DNA of 64,000 nt, from NCBI GenBank assembly GCA_042093735.1, contig JBELEM010000003.1, positions 1-64,000 on the forward strand, given 5' to 3'. How positions within the stretch are numbered: position 1 is the first letter of the stretch; each line of letters begins with the position of its first letter. Under the pieces are notes generated by a model that did not search any database, was not told the DNA's origin, and saw only the letters and a program-made list of their open reading frames with translations. The DNA is from Hellea sp042093735. Lineage in GTDB: Bacteria; Pseudomonadota; Alphaproteobacteria; Caulobacterales; Maricaulaceae. The translations under genes were made by a program, and so were the position numbers. Shown one piece after another: positions 26,373 through 34,818 of this stretch.

Positions 26373-27668
26373 ATGTCTGAAAAAAAACTATCGTTAGATG
26401 ATATGTCATCCATAAGCCTTGATGATTTAAAAAAGCTAAAACCTGCAGAATTAATAAAATTTGCTAAAGAAGTTGGGATAGAAAACGCAGGTTCTATGAG
26501 AAAGCAAGATATCTTTGTTCAAGTATTAAAAGATTTAGCAGATGATGACATAGAGATCCATGGAGGAGGTGTCCTTGAGGTACTGCAAGATGGATTCGGC
26601 TTTTTAAGAGCTCCAGAAGCAAATTACTTGCCAGGACCCGACGATATATACTTGAGCACAAAAATTATACGTAAGATGGGTTTAAGGACCGGTGACACGG
26701 TAGCAGGAGAGATAAGGGCGCCACGAGAAAACGAACGCTATTTTGCGATGAGTAAGGTTTTATCCATTAATTTTAGCACACCCGAACAAGCAAGAAATAA
26801 AGCACATTTTGACAATCTTACACCACTATATCCTGATGAGCGGATGATAATGGAGATAGAAGATCCATCATTAAAAGATATATCAGGCCGAATTATAGAT
26901 ATAATTGCACCAATAGGAAAAGGACAAAGAGCGCTGATAGTTGCTCCTCCACGTACCGGGAAAACAGTACTTTTACAAAATATTGCACATTCTATAGAAA
27001 GAAACCACCCAGAATGTTACGTGTTAGTCCTCTTAATCGATGAAAGACCAGAAGAGGTCACAGATATGCAAAGAAGCGTCAAGGGTGAAGTTGTTTCATC
27101 TACTTTTGATGAGCCAGCTACAAGACATGTTCAAGTAGCAGAAATGGTTATTCAAAAGGCTAAACGAATGACAGAACACGGAAAAGATGTTGTTATACTT
27201 TTAGATTCCATAACAAGATTGGGAAGAGCTTATAATACTGTAGTGCCAAGTTCCGGTAAGGTACTGACAGGCGGTGTGGATGCGAATGCCCTTCAAAGAC
27301 CAAAGAGGTTCTTCGGAGCAGCTAGAAACATTGAGGAAGGAGGGTCGCTAACAATAATAGCGACTGCGTTAATCGAAACTGGATCACGAATGGATGAAGT
27401 TATATTTGAAGAATTTAAAGGAACAGGTAACTCAGAGCTAGTATTGGACAGGAAAGTAGCAGATAAAAGAATTTTCCCGGCAATTGATGTTACAAAATCA
27501 GGAACAAGAAAGGAAGAGCTATTAATAGGGCCTGTTGATCTTCAAAAAACATATGTATTAAGGAGAATACTAAACCCTATGGGCACAATGGATGGGATAG
27601 AGTTTCTTTTATCTAAGCTAAAAGACAATAAAAATAATGCAGACTTTTTTGAAAGCATGAACACATAA
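26373..27668 (+). CDS. rho: Transcription termination factor Rho
   Basis: 431-residue hexameric RNA helicase. The N-terminal LKKLKPAELIKFAKEVGI domain and the RNA-binding cold-shock-like fold (GVLEVLQDGFGFLRAP) precede the ATPase. Walker A is PPRTGKT, the Q-loop DERPEEVTDM, Walker B VVILLDSITRLGRAYN and the R-loop SGKVLTGGVD. Length is typical of a Rho without a large insertion. It follows hemE-hemJ but probably has its own promoter. Confidence 0.97.
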   Translation: MSEKKLSLDDMSSISLDDLKKLKPAELIKFAKEVGIENAGSMRKQDIFVQVLKDLADDDIEIHGGGVLEVLQDGFGFLRAPEANYLPGPDDIYLSTKIIRKMGLRTGDTVAGEIRAPRENERYFAMSKVLSINFSTPEQARNKAHFDNLTPLYPDERMIMEIEDPSLKDISGRIIDIIAPIGKGQRALIVAPPRTGKTVLLQNIAHSIERNHPECYVLVLLIDERPEEVTDMQRSVKGEVVSSTFDEPATRHVQVAEMVIQKAKRMTEHGKDVVILLDSITRLGRAYNTVVPSSGKVLTGGVDANALQRPKRFFGAARNIEEGGSLTIIATALIETGSRMDEVIFEEFKGTGNSELVLDRKVADKRIFPAIDVTKSGTRKEELLIGPVDLQKTYVLRRILNPMGTMDGIEFLLSKLKDNKNNADFFESMNT

Positions 27669-27683
27669 ACTTAAAGGCCTTTT

Positions 27684-27992
27684 ATGAAACATCAGCAGTA
27701 TGAGACTGAGCTATTAAATATATTTAATACAATCCCTGAAGACAAAAAGGACCTATTCATAATTAGCCATAACAACCAAGTAAAAAGCCCAACAGTTGTT
27801 TTCGGCTGGTCTGTAATGTTAGGTATGTTTGGAGCAGACAGATTTGCATTGGGGCAAATATTTATTGGGCTACTTAAGCTTTTTACCTTTGGTGGTTTTT
27901 ATATTTGGTATATTGTAGACTTATTCTTAGTTGCAAAAACAGCGAGACGAAATAATATCGAAAAAGCAAGGGAATTAGCTGCAAGACTGTGA
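27684..27992 (+). CDS. TM2 domain membrane protein
   Basis: 102 residues. A charged cytoplasmic N-terminus of about 35 residues precedes a TM2 domain of two membrane helices joined by a short turn (FGWSVMLGMFGADRFALGQIFIGLLKL, then FTFGGFYIWYIVDLFLV). The central G-x-D-R-F motif is the family hallmark. The function of bacterial TM2 proteins is unknown. It lies 15 bp after rho, possibly co-transcribed, and converges with secB. Confidence 0.85.
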   Translation: MKHQQYETELLNIFNTIPEDKKDLFIISHNNQVKSPTVVFGWSVMLGMFGADRFALGQIFIGLLKLFTFGGFYIWYIVDLFLVAKTARRNNIEKARELAARL

Positions 27993-28025
27993 TCCTGCAA
28001 AAAAGAAATAATTAATAAACCTCTT

Positions 28026-28535
28026 TTAATTTGTTGGTTTTTCAGCAGCTCGGCGCATCATCTCATCACGAAACATGCCCGCGAAATCTGGTGGCTCAAG
28101 CATAATGGGTGGAAAACCACCATTTTGTGTCATTTCAGCCATAATTTGTCTTGAAAATGGAAAAAGAAGCCTTGGGCACTCTATCATTATTAGGGGTTGA
28201 ATTTCTTCTGCAGAAACGCCTGCAAAAGCAAAGAGGCCAGCGTATTCAAGCTCTGCGATAAATGCAATTTTATCACCTCTTTTTGCTTCAGCCTTAAGCA
28301 TTAAGGTTACCTCTATATTGTCCCCTTCTAGCATTTGCCTTCCTATTTCTATGTTTATTTGAATTTCAGGAGCAGAAAGGCCAGACCTTAAACTATCTGG
28401 TGCATTTGGGTTTTCAAAACTCTGGTCTTTTGTGTATTGTGCTAAAACACTGAGCATAGGCGCATTTTGTGTTTCTGAAGCCTCTTCCTTAGTTTCTGGT
28501 TTAATATCTTCTTCTTTTTTTGGTTTTTTTGCCAT
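28026..28535 (-). CDS. secB: Protein-export chaperone SecB
   Basis: 169-residue tetrameric chaperone that keeps preproteins unfolded for SecA. Conserved parts are VLAQYTKDQSFENPNAP, EVTLMLKAEAKRGDKIAFIAELEYAGLF, the ECPRLLFPFSR strand and FPPIMLEPPDFAGMF near the end. It has a Lys/Glu-rich N-terminal extension of about 25 residues, as in other alphaproteobacteria. It is divergent from the Tim44-like gene. Confidence 0.96.
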   Translation of the reverse strand: MAKKPKKEEDIKPETKEEASETQNAPMLSVLAQYTKDQSFENPNAPDSLRSGLSAPEIQINIEIGRQMLEGDNIEVTLMLKAEAKRGDKIAFIAELEYAGLFAFAGVSAEEIQPLIMIECPRLLFPFSRQIMAEMTQNGGFPPIMLEPPDFAGMFRDEMMRRAAEKPTN

Positions 28536-28614
28536 AATGAATTTCTCTTGTTACTTAAACTACTTGGCTCGCTAACATAGTAGAGCATACTGAGCAATTG
28601 GTTATTGCTACAAT

Positions 28615-28629
28615 TAGAATTAGATTCTA
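28615..28629. promoter_or_regulatory. Inverted repeat TAGAAT-TAG-ATTCTA between secB and the Tim44-like gene
   Basis: A perfect 6-bp inverted repeat with a 3-bp centre lies in the 156-bp divergent interval. Flanking CAAT and TTG extend the symmetry with one extra T. It could be an operator for either gene or a chance palindrome in AT-rich DNA. No other structure is obvious in this gap. Confidence 0.25.
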
Positions 28630-28691
28630 TTGAAACAAGAAAAGAAAAAAATATTCATAATAAGTAATTTGTATTTTAAGGAAAAACTATA

Positions 28692-29363
28692 ATGTATGAA
28701 GTGATATTATATGCGGCTATTGCAACAATAGTATGCATTGTATTATATTCAGTTTTAGGAAAATCGGTTGGACAAGACCCCTCCGAAAAACTAAACATAA
28801 AAACCGGACCCAAACTTAAAAAGAGCACCAAGCATATCGATGTAAAGAATAAGACAACTATGTCAAAAGAAGTTAGCGATGGGCTAAATAAGATAAAATT
28901 AATAGACCCAACTTTCTCTACCTCTGAATTTATTGGTGGGTCAAAAGCTGCTTATTCTATGATAATAGAAGCTTTTGCAGAAGGAGATAAAGAAACTTTA
29001 AAGTCACTCCTTACAAGCAAAGTATATAAGGTTTATATTAATGAAATAAACACAAGAGAAAAGAGTAAGTACAAACAAGTAACAGACCTAGTAAGGTTAT
29101 CAGAGGCTACTATAAAGTCAATAAAAGTAAGCGGAAAGATAGCAACTATAGAGGTTGTTTATAAGGCCGAATTATCATCCGCTCTGTTTGATGATGACAA
29201 CAAACTAATAAAAGGAGACCCTGATATATTAGCGTTAATCTCCGAAACATGGTCATATAAAAAAGACCTTACCTCAAACAATTATAATTGGCTCTTATCC
29301 GATGTGTGTCCAAATAAAGGCGATATACTGGCGGCTGACCCAACACCTGACACAAAAAAATAA
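28692..29363 (+). CDS. Tim44-like domain protein (TimA family)
   Basis: 223 residues: an N-terminal membrane helix (about 3-22), a basic linker, then a Tim44/TIM44-like domain from about residue 75 (FIGGSKAAYSMIIEAFAEGDKETLKSLL, then VVYKAELSSALFDDDN). Mitochondrial Tim44 tethers Hsp70 to the import channel. Bacterial homologues are inner-membrane-anchored proteins of unclear role. The order secB, Tim44-like, mltA, smr is a conserved alphaproteobacterial block. Confidence 0.9.
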   Translation: MYEVILYAAIATIVCIVLYSVLGKSVGQDPSEKLNIKTGPKLKKSTKHIDVKNKTTMSKEVSDGLNKIKLIDPTFSTSEFIGGSKAAYSMIIEAFAEGDKETLKSLLTSKVYKVYINEINTREKSKYKQVTDLVRLSEATIKSIKVSGKIATIEVVYKAELSSALFDDDNKLIKGDPDILALISETWSYKKDLTSNNYNWLLSDVCPNKGDILAADPTPDTKK

Positions 29364-29364
29364 A

Positions 29365-30579
29365 ATGAAGCTATATGCGCTACGTGTAATTATTACCACA
29401 TTGCTTTTTTTAACTGTTTCATGCCAATCAACAAAAAAACTAAACAAAACAAGTATACCTGTCTCTACTGAGCAAGCATCTAAACCCCCTAAGAAAGTGT
29501 CATTGCCTCCAAGTATTTCTAAAGAAGACACAACTAAAGATGAAGGGATTTTATTAGGGTGGAGTTTTTCTAATAGCCCATATTGGGCTAAGCACAACTT
29601 TTTACCAGCGCTTTTTGCATTCGAAGAAAGCTGCAAACACTTTTTTAAGAAAAATAAAGATACTTTTATACACCCTAGAAAAAAAGAATTGGGAACCTAC
29701 GGTGACTGGATAAGCATTTGTCTGAAACTTAAAAAAATAGAAAAAAGTAATGAAGGAGCTAAAAGCTTTTTTGAAAGGGAATTTAAACTCATTCAAAACA
29801 CCCAACTAAAAAACAAGGGTGTTTTAACTGGATATTACGAACCAATTATCGATGTTAGAAAAACAAGGGACAATATTTATACTGAACCAATATTAAAGCT
29901 TCCTACAAATGAAAAACATAAAAACCTAACGAGATCTAAAATTAAACAAATAGACTCAGATATTATTGCCTTTGCTAAACCGATAGATGTTTTTTTTATG
30001 CAGATACAAGGGTCTGGAAAAATAAAATTTGAAAACGGAAAAATAAAAAGAGCCGCATATTCAGGAAACAATGGGAAGCCTTACATATCTATAGGACAAA
30101 TATTAATTAATGAAGGTGAATTATCAGCTACTGAGGCAAGCAAGCAATCAATAGAAAAATGGATGTGGAAAGCAGGCTATAAAAAAACAAAGCAGTTGAT
30201 AAATAAAAACCCTAGATATGTTTTTTTTAAAGAAGAAGAGATAGTAAATCAAAAAGGACCTTTGGGGGCAATGCGTGTGGCTCTCACAGATATGGCCTCT
30301 TTAGCATCTGACCCAAACCACAACCCATACGGACTCTTGGTTTGGCTTGAAACAAAGATCCCCAAAACCCCTGGTGATTACGTAGGTCATAAAGTCGGAT
30401 TGCTAGCTTCAATCCAAGACACAGGAAGCGCAATAAAGGGACCTTTTAGAGGCGATTTATATTTTGGATCAGGGGAAGAGGCGGGCTTAAAGGCGGGAGT
30501 TATGAAGCATCAAGCGGAATGGAAGTTTTTGATCCCAAAAAAAACCAATGTTTTAGCGGAGCCGAGAGGTGACAGATAA
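29365..30579 (+). CDS. mltA: Membrane-bound lytic murein transglycosylase A
   Basis: 404-residue lipoprotein from the ATG at 29365, one base after the Tim44-like stop. The signal peptide ends in lipobox TVSC (Cys16). The MltA barrel has GVLTGYYEPIIDV and FFMQIQGSGKIKF. The C-terminal 3D domain shows IQDTGSAIKGPFRGDLYFGSG with the catalytic Asp. It cleaves peptidoglycan glycan strands to 1,6-anhydro products. An in-frame start at 29302 would run through the preceding gene without a signal peptide, so I reject it. Confidence 0.94.
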   Translation: MKLYALRVIITTLLFLTVSCQSTKKLNKTSIPVSTEQASKPPKKVSLPPSISKEDTTKDEGILLGWSFSNSPYWAKHNFLPALFAFEESCKHFFKKNKDTFIHPRKKELGTYGDWISICLKLKKIEKSNEGAKSFFEREFKLIQNTQLKNKGVLTGYYEPIIDVRKTRDNIYTEPILKLPTNEKHKNLTRSKIKQIDSDIIAFAKPIDVFFMQIQGSGKIKFENGKIKRAAYSGNNGKPYISIGQILINEGELSATEASKQSIEKWMWKAGYKKTKQLINKNPRYVFFKEEEIVNQKGPLGAMRVALTDMASLASDPNHNPYGLLVWLETKIPKTPGDYVGHKVGLLASIQDTGSAIKGPFRGDLYFGSGEEAGLKAGVMKHQAEWKFLIPKKTNVLAEPRGDR

Positions 30580-31078
30580 AAATGAAAACCCTAGAGTTTT
30601 ATCTCCTGATGAAAAAAGTATATGGAAAAAAGTCGCCAGAACAATAGCCCCAAGGAAATCCGAAAAGGGGCATGGCTCATCAAGGCCATCATTTAGCATA
30701 CTTGAATTTGAAAACATGTTGAGGCTTCCTGTAGAGAGAAAGGGGCCTAAAGAAAAAAATAAATTAAAAGTTGAGATAAACCAAGATAAAAAAACACGTC
30801 GCGGCCGTGTTCAAATTGAAGCTCAAATTGATTTACATGATATGACGCAATCACAAGCCAGAATTAAATTATACCAAATGATTAAAACCGCTAAAACAAA
30901 TAATAAAAAATGTATATTAATAATAACAGGCAAAGGCTTAAGGGGCGAGGGGGTGCTAAGAGGAAGCTTTGTGGAATGGGTTAATGACACTAAAGTTCGT
31001 GATTTAATTGCAACATATGCACCAGCTCATAAAAAACATGGCGGTACCGGCGCATGGTATGTTTTTTTAAAAGATTAA
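30569..31078 (+). CDS. Smr domain protein (MutS2 C-terminal-like)
   Basis: 169 residues. A charged N-terminal half precedes the Smr endonuclease-type domain, with IDLHDMTQSQARIKL, the LIITGKGLRGEGVLR loop and HGGTGAWYVFL. Smr domains nick DNA or cut RNA; the bacterial stand-alone form is uncharacterised. It begins with GTG and overlaps mltA by 11 bp, so it is coupled to it. It converges on hslU with 5 bp between stops. Confidence 0.9.
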   Translation: MTDKNENPRVLSPDEKSIWKKVARTIAPRKSEKGHGSSRPSFSILEFENMLRLPVERKGPKEKNKLKVEINQDKKTRRGRVQIEAQIDLHDMTQSQARIKLYQMIKTAKTNNKKCILIITGKGLRGEGVLRGSFVEWVNDTKVRDLIATYAPAHKKHGGTGAWYVFLKD

Positions 31079-31083
31079 GCGTC

Positions 31084-32385
31084 CTATAAGATAAATTTTG
31101 ATAAGTCTTGATTTTTAGCTAACTCACCAACATGTTTCTTTACATACGATTTATTCACAATCACTTCATCGCCGCTTTTATCTGTGGCCTTAAAACTAAT
31201 ATCATCAAGTAACCTCTCCATTACAGTATGCAAGCGACGGGCCCCTATATTTTCTATACTGGAATTAACCTCAGCAGAAATCTTGGCAATTTCTTCGATA
31301 CCATTTTTAGTAAATGAAAGAGTAACCCCCTCTGTCTCCATAAGGGCCTGATATTGTTTTATCAAACTCGCTTCTGGCTCTGTTAATATTCTAATAAAAT
31401 CATCTTCAGTTAAAGCCCTTAGTTCTACTCTTATGGGCAGCCTACCTTGGAGCTCTGGTAGCAAGTCTGCCGGTTTTGCAATATGAAATGCACCACTTGC
31501 AATAAATAAAATATGATCTGTTTTTATAGGGCCATATTTTGTTGAAACTGTTGTTCCTTCAATTAACGGAAGTAAGTCTCTTTGAACTCCCTCTCTCGAA
31601 ACATCCCCACCTCTTGCGTTTGACCGCGTTGTGATCTTATCAATTTCATCTAAAAAAACTATACCATCTTGTTCTGCCAACTCTACAGCTTCGCGCTTTA
31701 TTGAATCTTCATCTATTAGCTTGTCTGCTTCTTCAGAGACTAAAGGGCCGTGGGCATTACCTATTTTCATTTTTACAGATTTAGTACGTTTTGCCTTACT
31801 CAATAACGATGATAAGTCCATCATCCCCATTGAGGCGCCCGGTTGTCCAGGTATATCAAAACCTTGAAATGGTGATGAGTTATCAGTTAATTCAAGCTCC
31901 ACCTCTGTTTCATTTAGTTCGCCCTTTAAAAGTTTTTGACGAAATTTATCACGAGTCGCCTCTCTACCACTTTCACCCACAAGAGCGTCTATAATCCTTT
32001 TTTCAGCAGCAAGTTCTGCCTGAGCCCTAACAAGTTCACGTTTTGAATCACGAAGAAGACTAATTGCGGCTTCAACAAGGTCTCTGATTATTTGCTCAAC
32101 ATCACGGCCTACATAGCCTACTTCAGTAAATTTTGTTGCCTCAACTTTTATAAACGGCGCTTGGGCTAGTTTTGCAAGCCGTCTGGAAATTTCTGTTTTC
32201 CCAACGCCTGTTGGGCCAATCATTAAAATATTTTTGGGAGTAACCTCATGTCGTAAATCGTCAGAGACACGACGCCTCCTCCACCTGTTACGAAGTGCAA
32301 TTGCAACGGCCCTTTTTGCATCAGATTGCGCAACTATATGCCTATCAAGCTCTGAGACTATTTCTCGCGGTGTAAAATCTGTCAT
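31084..32385 (-). CDS. hslU: ATP-dependent protease ATPase subunit HslU (ClpY)
   Basis: 433-residue AAA+ unfoldase partner of HslV. The Walker A is GPTGVGKT (57-64), followed by EVGYVGRDVEQIIRDL, an inserted I-domain, Walker B GIVFLDEID and sensor segments (QGRLPIRVEL, IGARRLHTV). The C-terminal residues SKFIL can dock into HslV. Normally it follows hslV in one operon; here it stands 16 kb away on the other side of oriC. It reads towards the origin and converges on smr. Confidence 0.97.
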   Translation of the reverse strand: MTDFTPREIVSELDRHIVAQSDAKRAVAIALRNRWRRRRVSDDLRHEVTPKNILMIGPTGVGKTEISRRLAKLAQAPFIKVEATKFTEVGYVGRDVEQIIRDLVEAAISLLRDSKRELVRAQAELAAEKRIIDALVGESGREATRDKFRQKLLKGELNETEVELELTDNSSPFQGFDIPGQPGASMGMMDLSSLLSKAKRTKSVKMKIGNAHGPLVSEEADKLIDEDSIKREAVELAEQDGIVFLDEIDKITTRSNARGGDVSREGVQRDLLPLIEGTTVSTKYGPIKTDHILFIASGAFHIAKPADLLPELQGRLPIRVELRALTEDDFIRILTEPEASLIKQYQALMETEGVTLSFTKNGIEEIAKISAEVNSSIENIGARRLHTVMERLLDDISFKATDKSGDEVIVNKSYVKKHVGELAKNQDLSKFIL

Positions 32386-32441
32386 AATGTATAGATGGTA
32401 TTTAAATTTAAAGGTTCAAGACTTGTTGTATGTTGAAAGAA

Positions 32442-33266
32442 TTATTTATTATGTAAAACACGTTGAGGAAATGGTATATCAATCTTTGATTTATCAAGAG
32501 CCTCTTTAATTTCTATTCTAAGGTCTGAAGTACGCTTCATCCATTGATCCGCAGGCAACCAACAGCGACATGACACCATAATAGCACTGTCACCGAAGCT
32601 AGCAATATAACATTCTGGTTTAAGGTCTCCACTCTTTACGCCGGGCGCGGCTTCAAGAACATTGATTAATATTTTTTGTGTTTTTTTTAAGTCGCTTTCA
32701 TAACCTATTCCTATGGTTTCTCTAAACTGTCGCTCAGTATGCCGAGTGTAATTTTGAAGGCGGCTACTCCAAACCTCACTGTTAGGAACATATATATATA
32801 TACCCTCTATATTTTTTAGTGTAGTTGCGAAAAGTCCAATTTCTTCTACACTACCACTGTAGGCATCTGTATTAACAAAATCACCAACTTGTAGGGGCCT
32901 AAGAAACAATAACATAACACCCGAGGCTATATTTGACAGTGTATCTTTAAGGGCCAACCCAACGGCCAACCCCATAGCCCCAAAGACAGCCAATAAACTT
33001 GTCGCTGGGATTCCAAGTTTTGTTAAAAAAGCATAAATGGACATACCCATAATTGCATAAAAAACCCCCGATGCAACTACTGGCCTAAGAGTTTGGTCAA
33101 AATTTTTGGGTCCAAAACTGGGGTTTCTTAGTCGTTTTCGTATTATTTTAGCTAAAAGCCAACCAATAATAAGTATGAACAAAGCAGCGGCGATATTAAG
33201 TAAAAATTCAAATATAAAAGGCGCATTGGCGCTTATTTTTGAAAAAACAGAACTTATTTTTTCCAT
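32442..33266 (-). CDS. Small-conductance mechanosensitive channel (MscS family)
   Basis: 274-residue inner-membrane channel. Transmembrane helices lie near residues 15-38 and 60-85. The pore helix TM3 is at about 90-120 (AVFGAMGLAVGLALKDTLSNIASG, with the Gly/Ala packing and the QVGDFV turn). The beta domain follows, then the C-terminal RRCWL-type mixed domain. It releases solutes under low-osmotic shock. It sits 2 bp after holA on the same strand, so it may be co-transcribed from the leuS side. Confidence 0.92.
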   Translation of the reverse strand: MEKISSVFSKISANAPFIFEFLLNIAAALFILIIGWLLAKIIRKRLRNPSFGPKNFDQTLRPVVASGVFYAIMGMSIYAFLTKLGIPATSLLAVFGAMGLAVGLALKDTLSNIASGVMLLFLRPLQVGDFVNTDAYSGSVEEIGLFATTLKNIEGIYIYVPNSEVWSSRLQNYTRHTERQFRETIGIGYESDLKKTQKILINVLEAAPGVKSGDLKPECYIASFGDSAIMVSCRCWLPADQWMKRTSDLRIEIKEALDKSKIDIPFPQRVLHNK

Positions 33267-33268
33267 AG

Positions 33269-34321
33269 CTAATTTCTCCTTTTAGAATAACTCGATAGCG
33301 CAATTAATAACCGTCCCATTATTGCTTCCTGTCGAGCTCCTGCTGTTTTTAAGTTTTGTTCTACAATAAGACTTTGGGACAATGCTTTATGCAGAGCCGA
33401 TAGGGGCCAAACTTTTAAATGATTAAGAAAGGTTGATTTGTACATGTAAAAAACAGGGGGCCTTAGGCTGTTTATGGCGCTTTCAGGGCTCCCACCTCTA
33501 TTGATATGCGTTTTTGCTTGGATAAGCCTTACTAGGTAATTTTGAAGCCCCCTCAAGATTACGGCACTATTTAACTTTCCTTTTATTGCTCGGTAAAACA
33601 AACTATCAGCTTCCGATAGATTTCCGCTCATAGTATTCATTATAACATCAGGTATCGTAATATCTTGACCCCCTGCGGCAACTTTTTTAATATCATCAAC
33701 TGTAACGGTTCTGTTCTTTTTCTTTCCGTACCCCATATAGATGGCCATTTTTTCGATTTCAGATTTTATTAAAGCGAGGTCCCCTTCAATTAGGGGCGCC
33801 CAATATTGAAGAGCATTTTTTTCTATATTTATAGAAAGGTCGTTAAAATGTGACTTAATTAGCGATATAACTTCTGTAGTAGACAAGTTGTAACATGCTA
33901 TTGATGCAAAACATGCAGACGTCTCGAATGTTTTTCTTATTATAGATCTTTGCGTAAGTTCACCTGCCTCAACTATAAGTCTAGCTTCTGCCATTTTAGG
34001 ATTACTGTCATATTTTTTTATTATTTTGGAAATAGCGACTCCACTACGCTCATGGTCTAGCCGTAACCTTACCACACGTGCGCCCCCAAACATAGACAGG
34101 GCAGAGATTTCATCATCTAATTTTCCAGGGTCTACTGTAAGGTCATCAGAAGTTAACACAGTATCGCCAAATATATCATCTTTATTGAGAGAATATGTTT
34201 TAGCTAAAATTTTCCCCCGCTCCTTAACTAAACCCCGGTCAGGGCCATAAAGCAAGGTACCAATAGAGTCATGATATGGTGAGTTTAAAAATGAGGTTAT
34301 CCTACTACCAGTAATCTTCAC
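33269..34321 (-). CDS. holA: DNA polymerase III delta subunit
   Basis: 350-residue clamp-loader subunit that opens the beta clamp. The N-terminal AAA-like domain has LLYGPDRGLVKERGK and the beta-binding region LSMFGGARVVRLRL. The collar domain is at about 220-345 (RGLQNYLVRLIQAKT). It overlaps lptE by 4 bp. In other alphaproteobacteria I recall holA lying next to parB; here parB is 17 kb away across the origin. Confidence 0.92.
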   Translation of the reverse strand: MKITGSRITSFLNSPYHDSIGTLLYGPDRGLVKERGKILAKTYSLNKDDIFGDTVLTSDDLTVDPGKLDDEISALSMFGGARVVRLRLDHERSGVAISKIIKKYDSNPKMAEARLIVEAGELTQRSIIRKTFETSACFASIACYNLSTTEVISLIKSHFNDLSINIEKNALQYWAPLIEGDLALIKSEIEKMAIYMGYGKKKNRTVTVDDIKKVAAGGQDITIPDVIMNTMSGNLSEADSLFYRAIKGKLNSAVILRGLQNYLVRLIQAKTHINRGGSPESAINSLRPPVFYMYKSTFLNHLKVWPLSALHKALSQSLIVEQNLKTAGARQEAIMGRLLIALSSYSKRRN

Positions 34322-34818
34322 TTATTTTCTTCAGAGTAGTACGTAGCAAGCTTAAAAAGCAGTCTGTCTGCAACATCTTTCGCTATAACTTGCTCCGCAT
34401 CATTGCTTGCCGCAATAAGGCCATAAGGATCAATAGGGGCGGCAAATGTAGATGAGCCCTTTACTGAGCCTCTGTTTAATAGATCACCTGTTTTTCTGTT
34501 CTTTATCTCATAATTTACAATTAGAGTGATATCATAACGGGAGGCAACGTCATCAGAAGAAGTACCGTAACCAGACCTGCGTATCACTGGAGTAAGCAAC
34601 AGTACATCTTTTCCCAGATTTGTTCCAATTCTGTCTCTTATTCTTTGTATTAGATAGAAACCAATTTCTTTGTTACCAATATCCTCAATTTCATTTAACT
34701 CTACAGAGATATTATTAAATAAACTTGAATTGGTTGTATTTGCTGGACTATGCATTGGCGAAAAGCCACAAGAGGAGATAAAAAATAGCATCAATAAAAA
34801 TAAAAAATGAAGCTTCAT
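34318..34818 (-). CDS. lptE: LPS-assembly lipoprotein LptE
   Basis: 166-residue outer-membrane lipoprotein with lipobox ISSC (Cys17, followed by GFSPMHS). The remainder shows the LptE pattern: a helix-strand core with GNKEIGFYLIQRIRDRI and DITLIVNYEIKN-type strands. It plugs the LptD barrel for lipopolysaccharide insertion. It overlaps both leuS and holA by 4 bp. The leuS-lptE-holA order is conserved in Proteobacteria. Confidence 0.88.
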   Translation of the reverse strand: MKLHFLFLLMLFFISSCGFSPMHSPANTTNSSLFNNISVELNEIEDIGNKEIGFYLIQRIRDRIGTNLGKDVLLLTPVIRRSGYGTSSDDVASRYDITLIVNYEIKNRKTGDLLNRGSVKGSSTFAAPIDPYGLIAASNDAEQVIAKDVADRLLFKLATYYSEENK

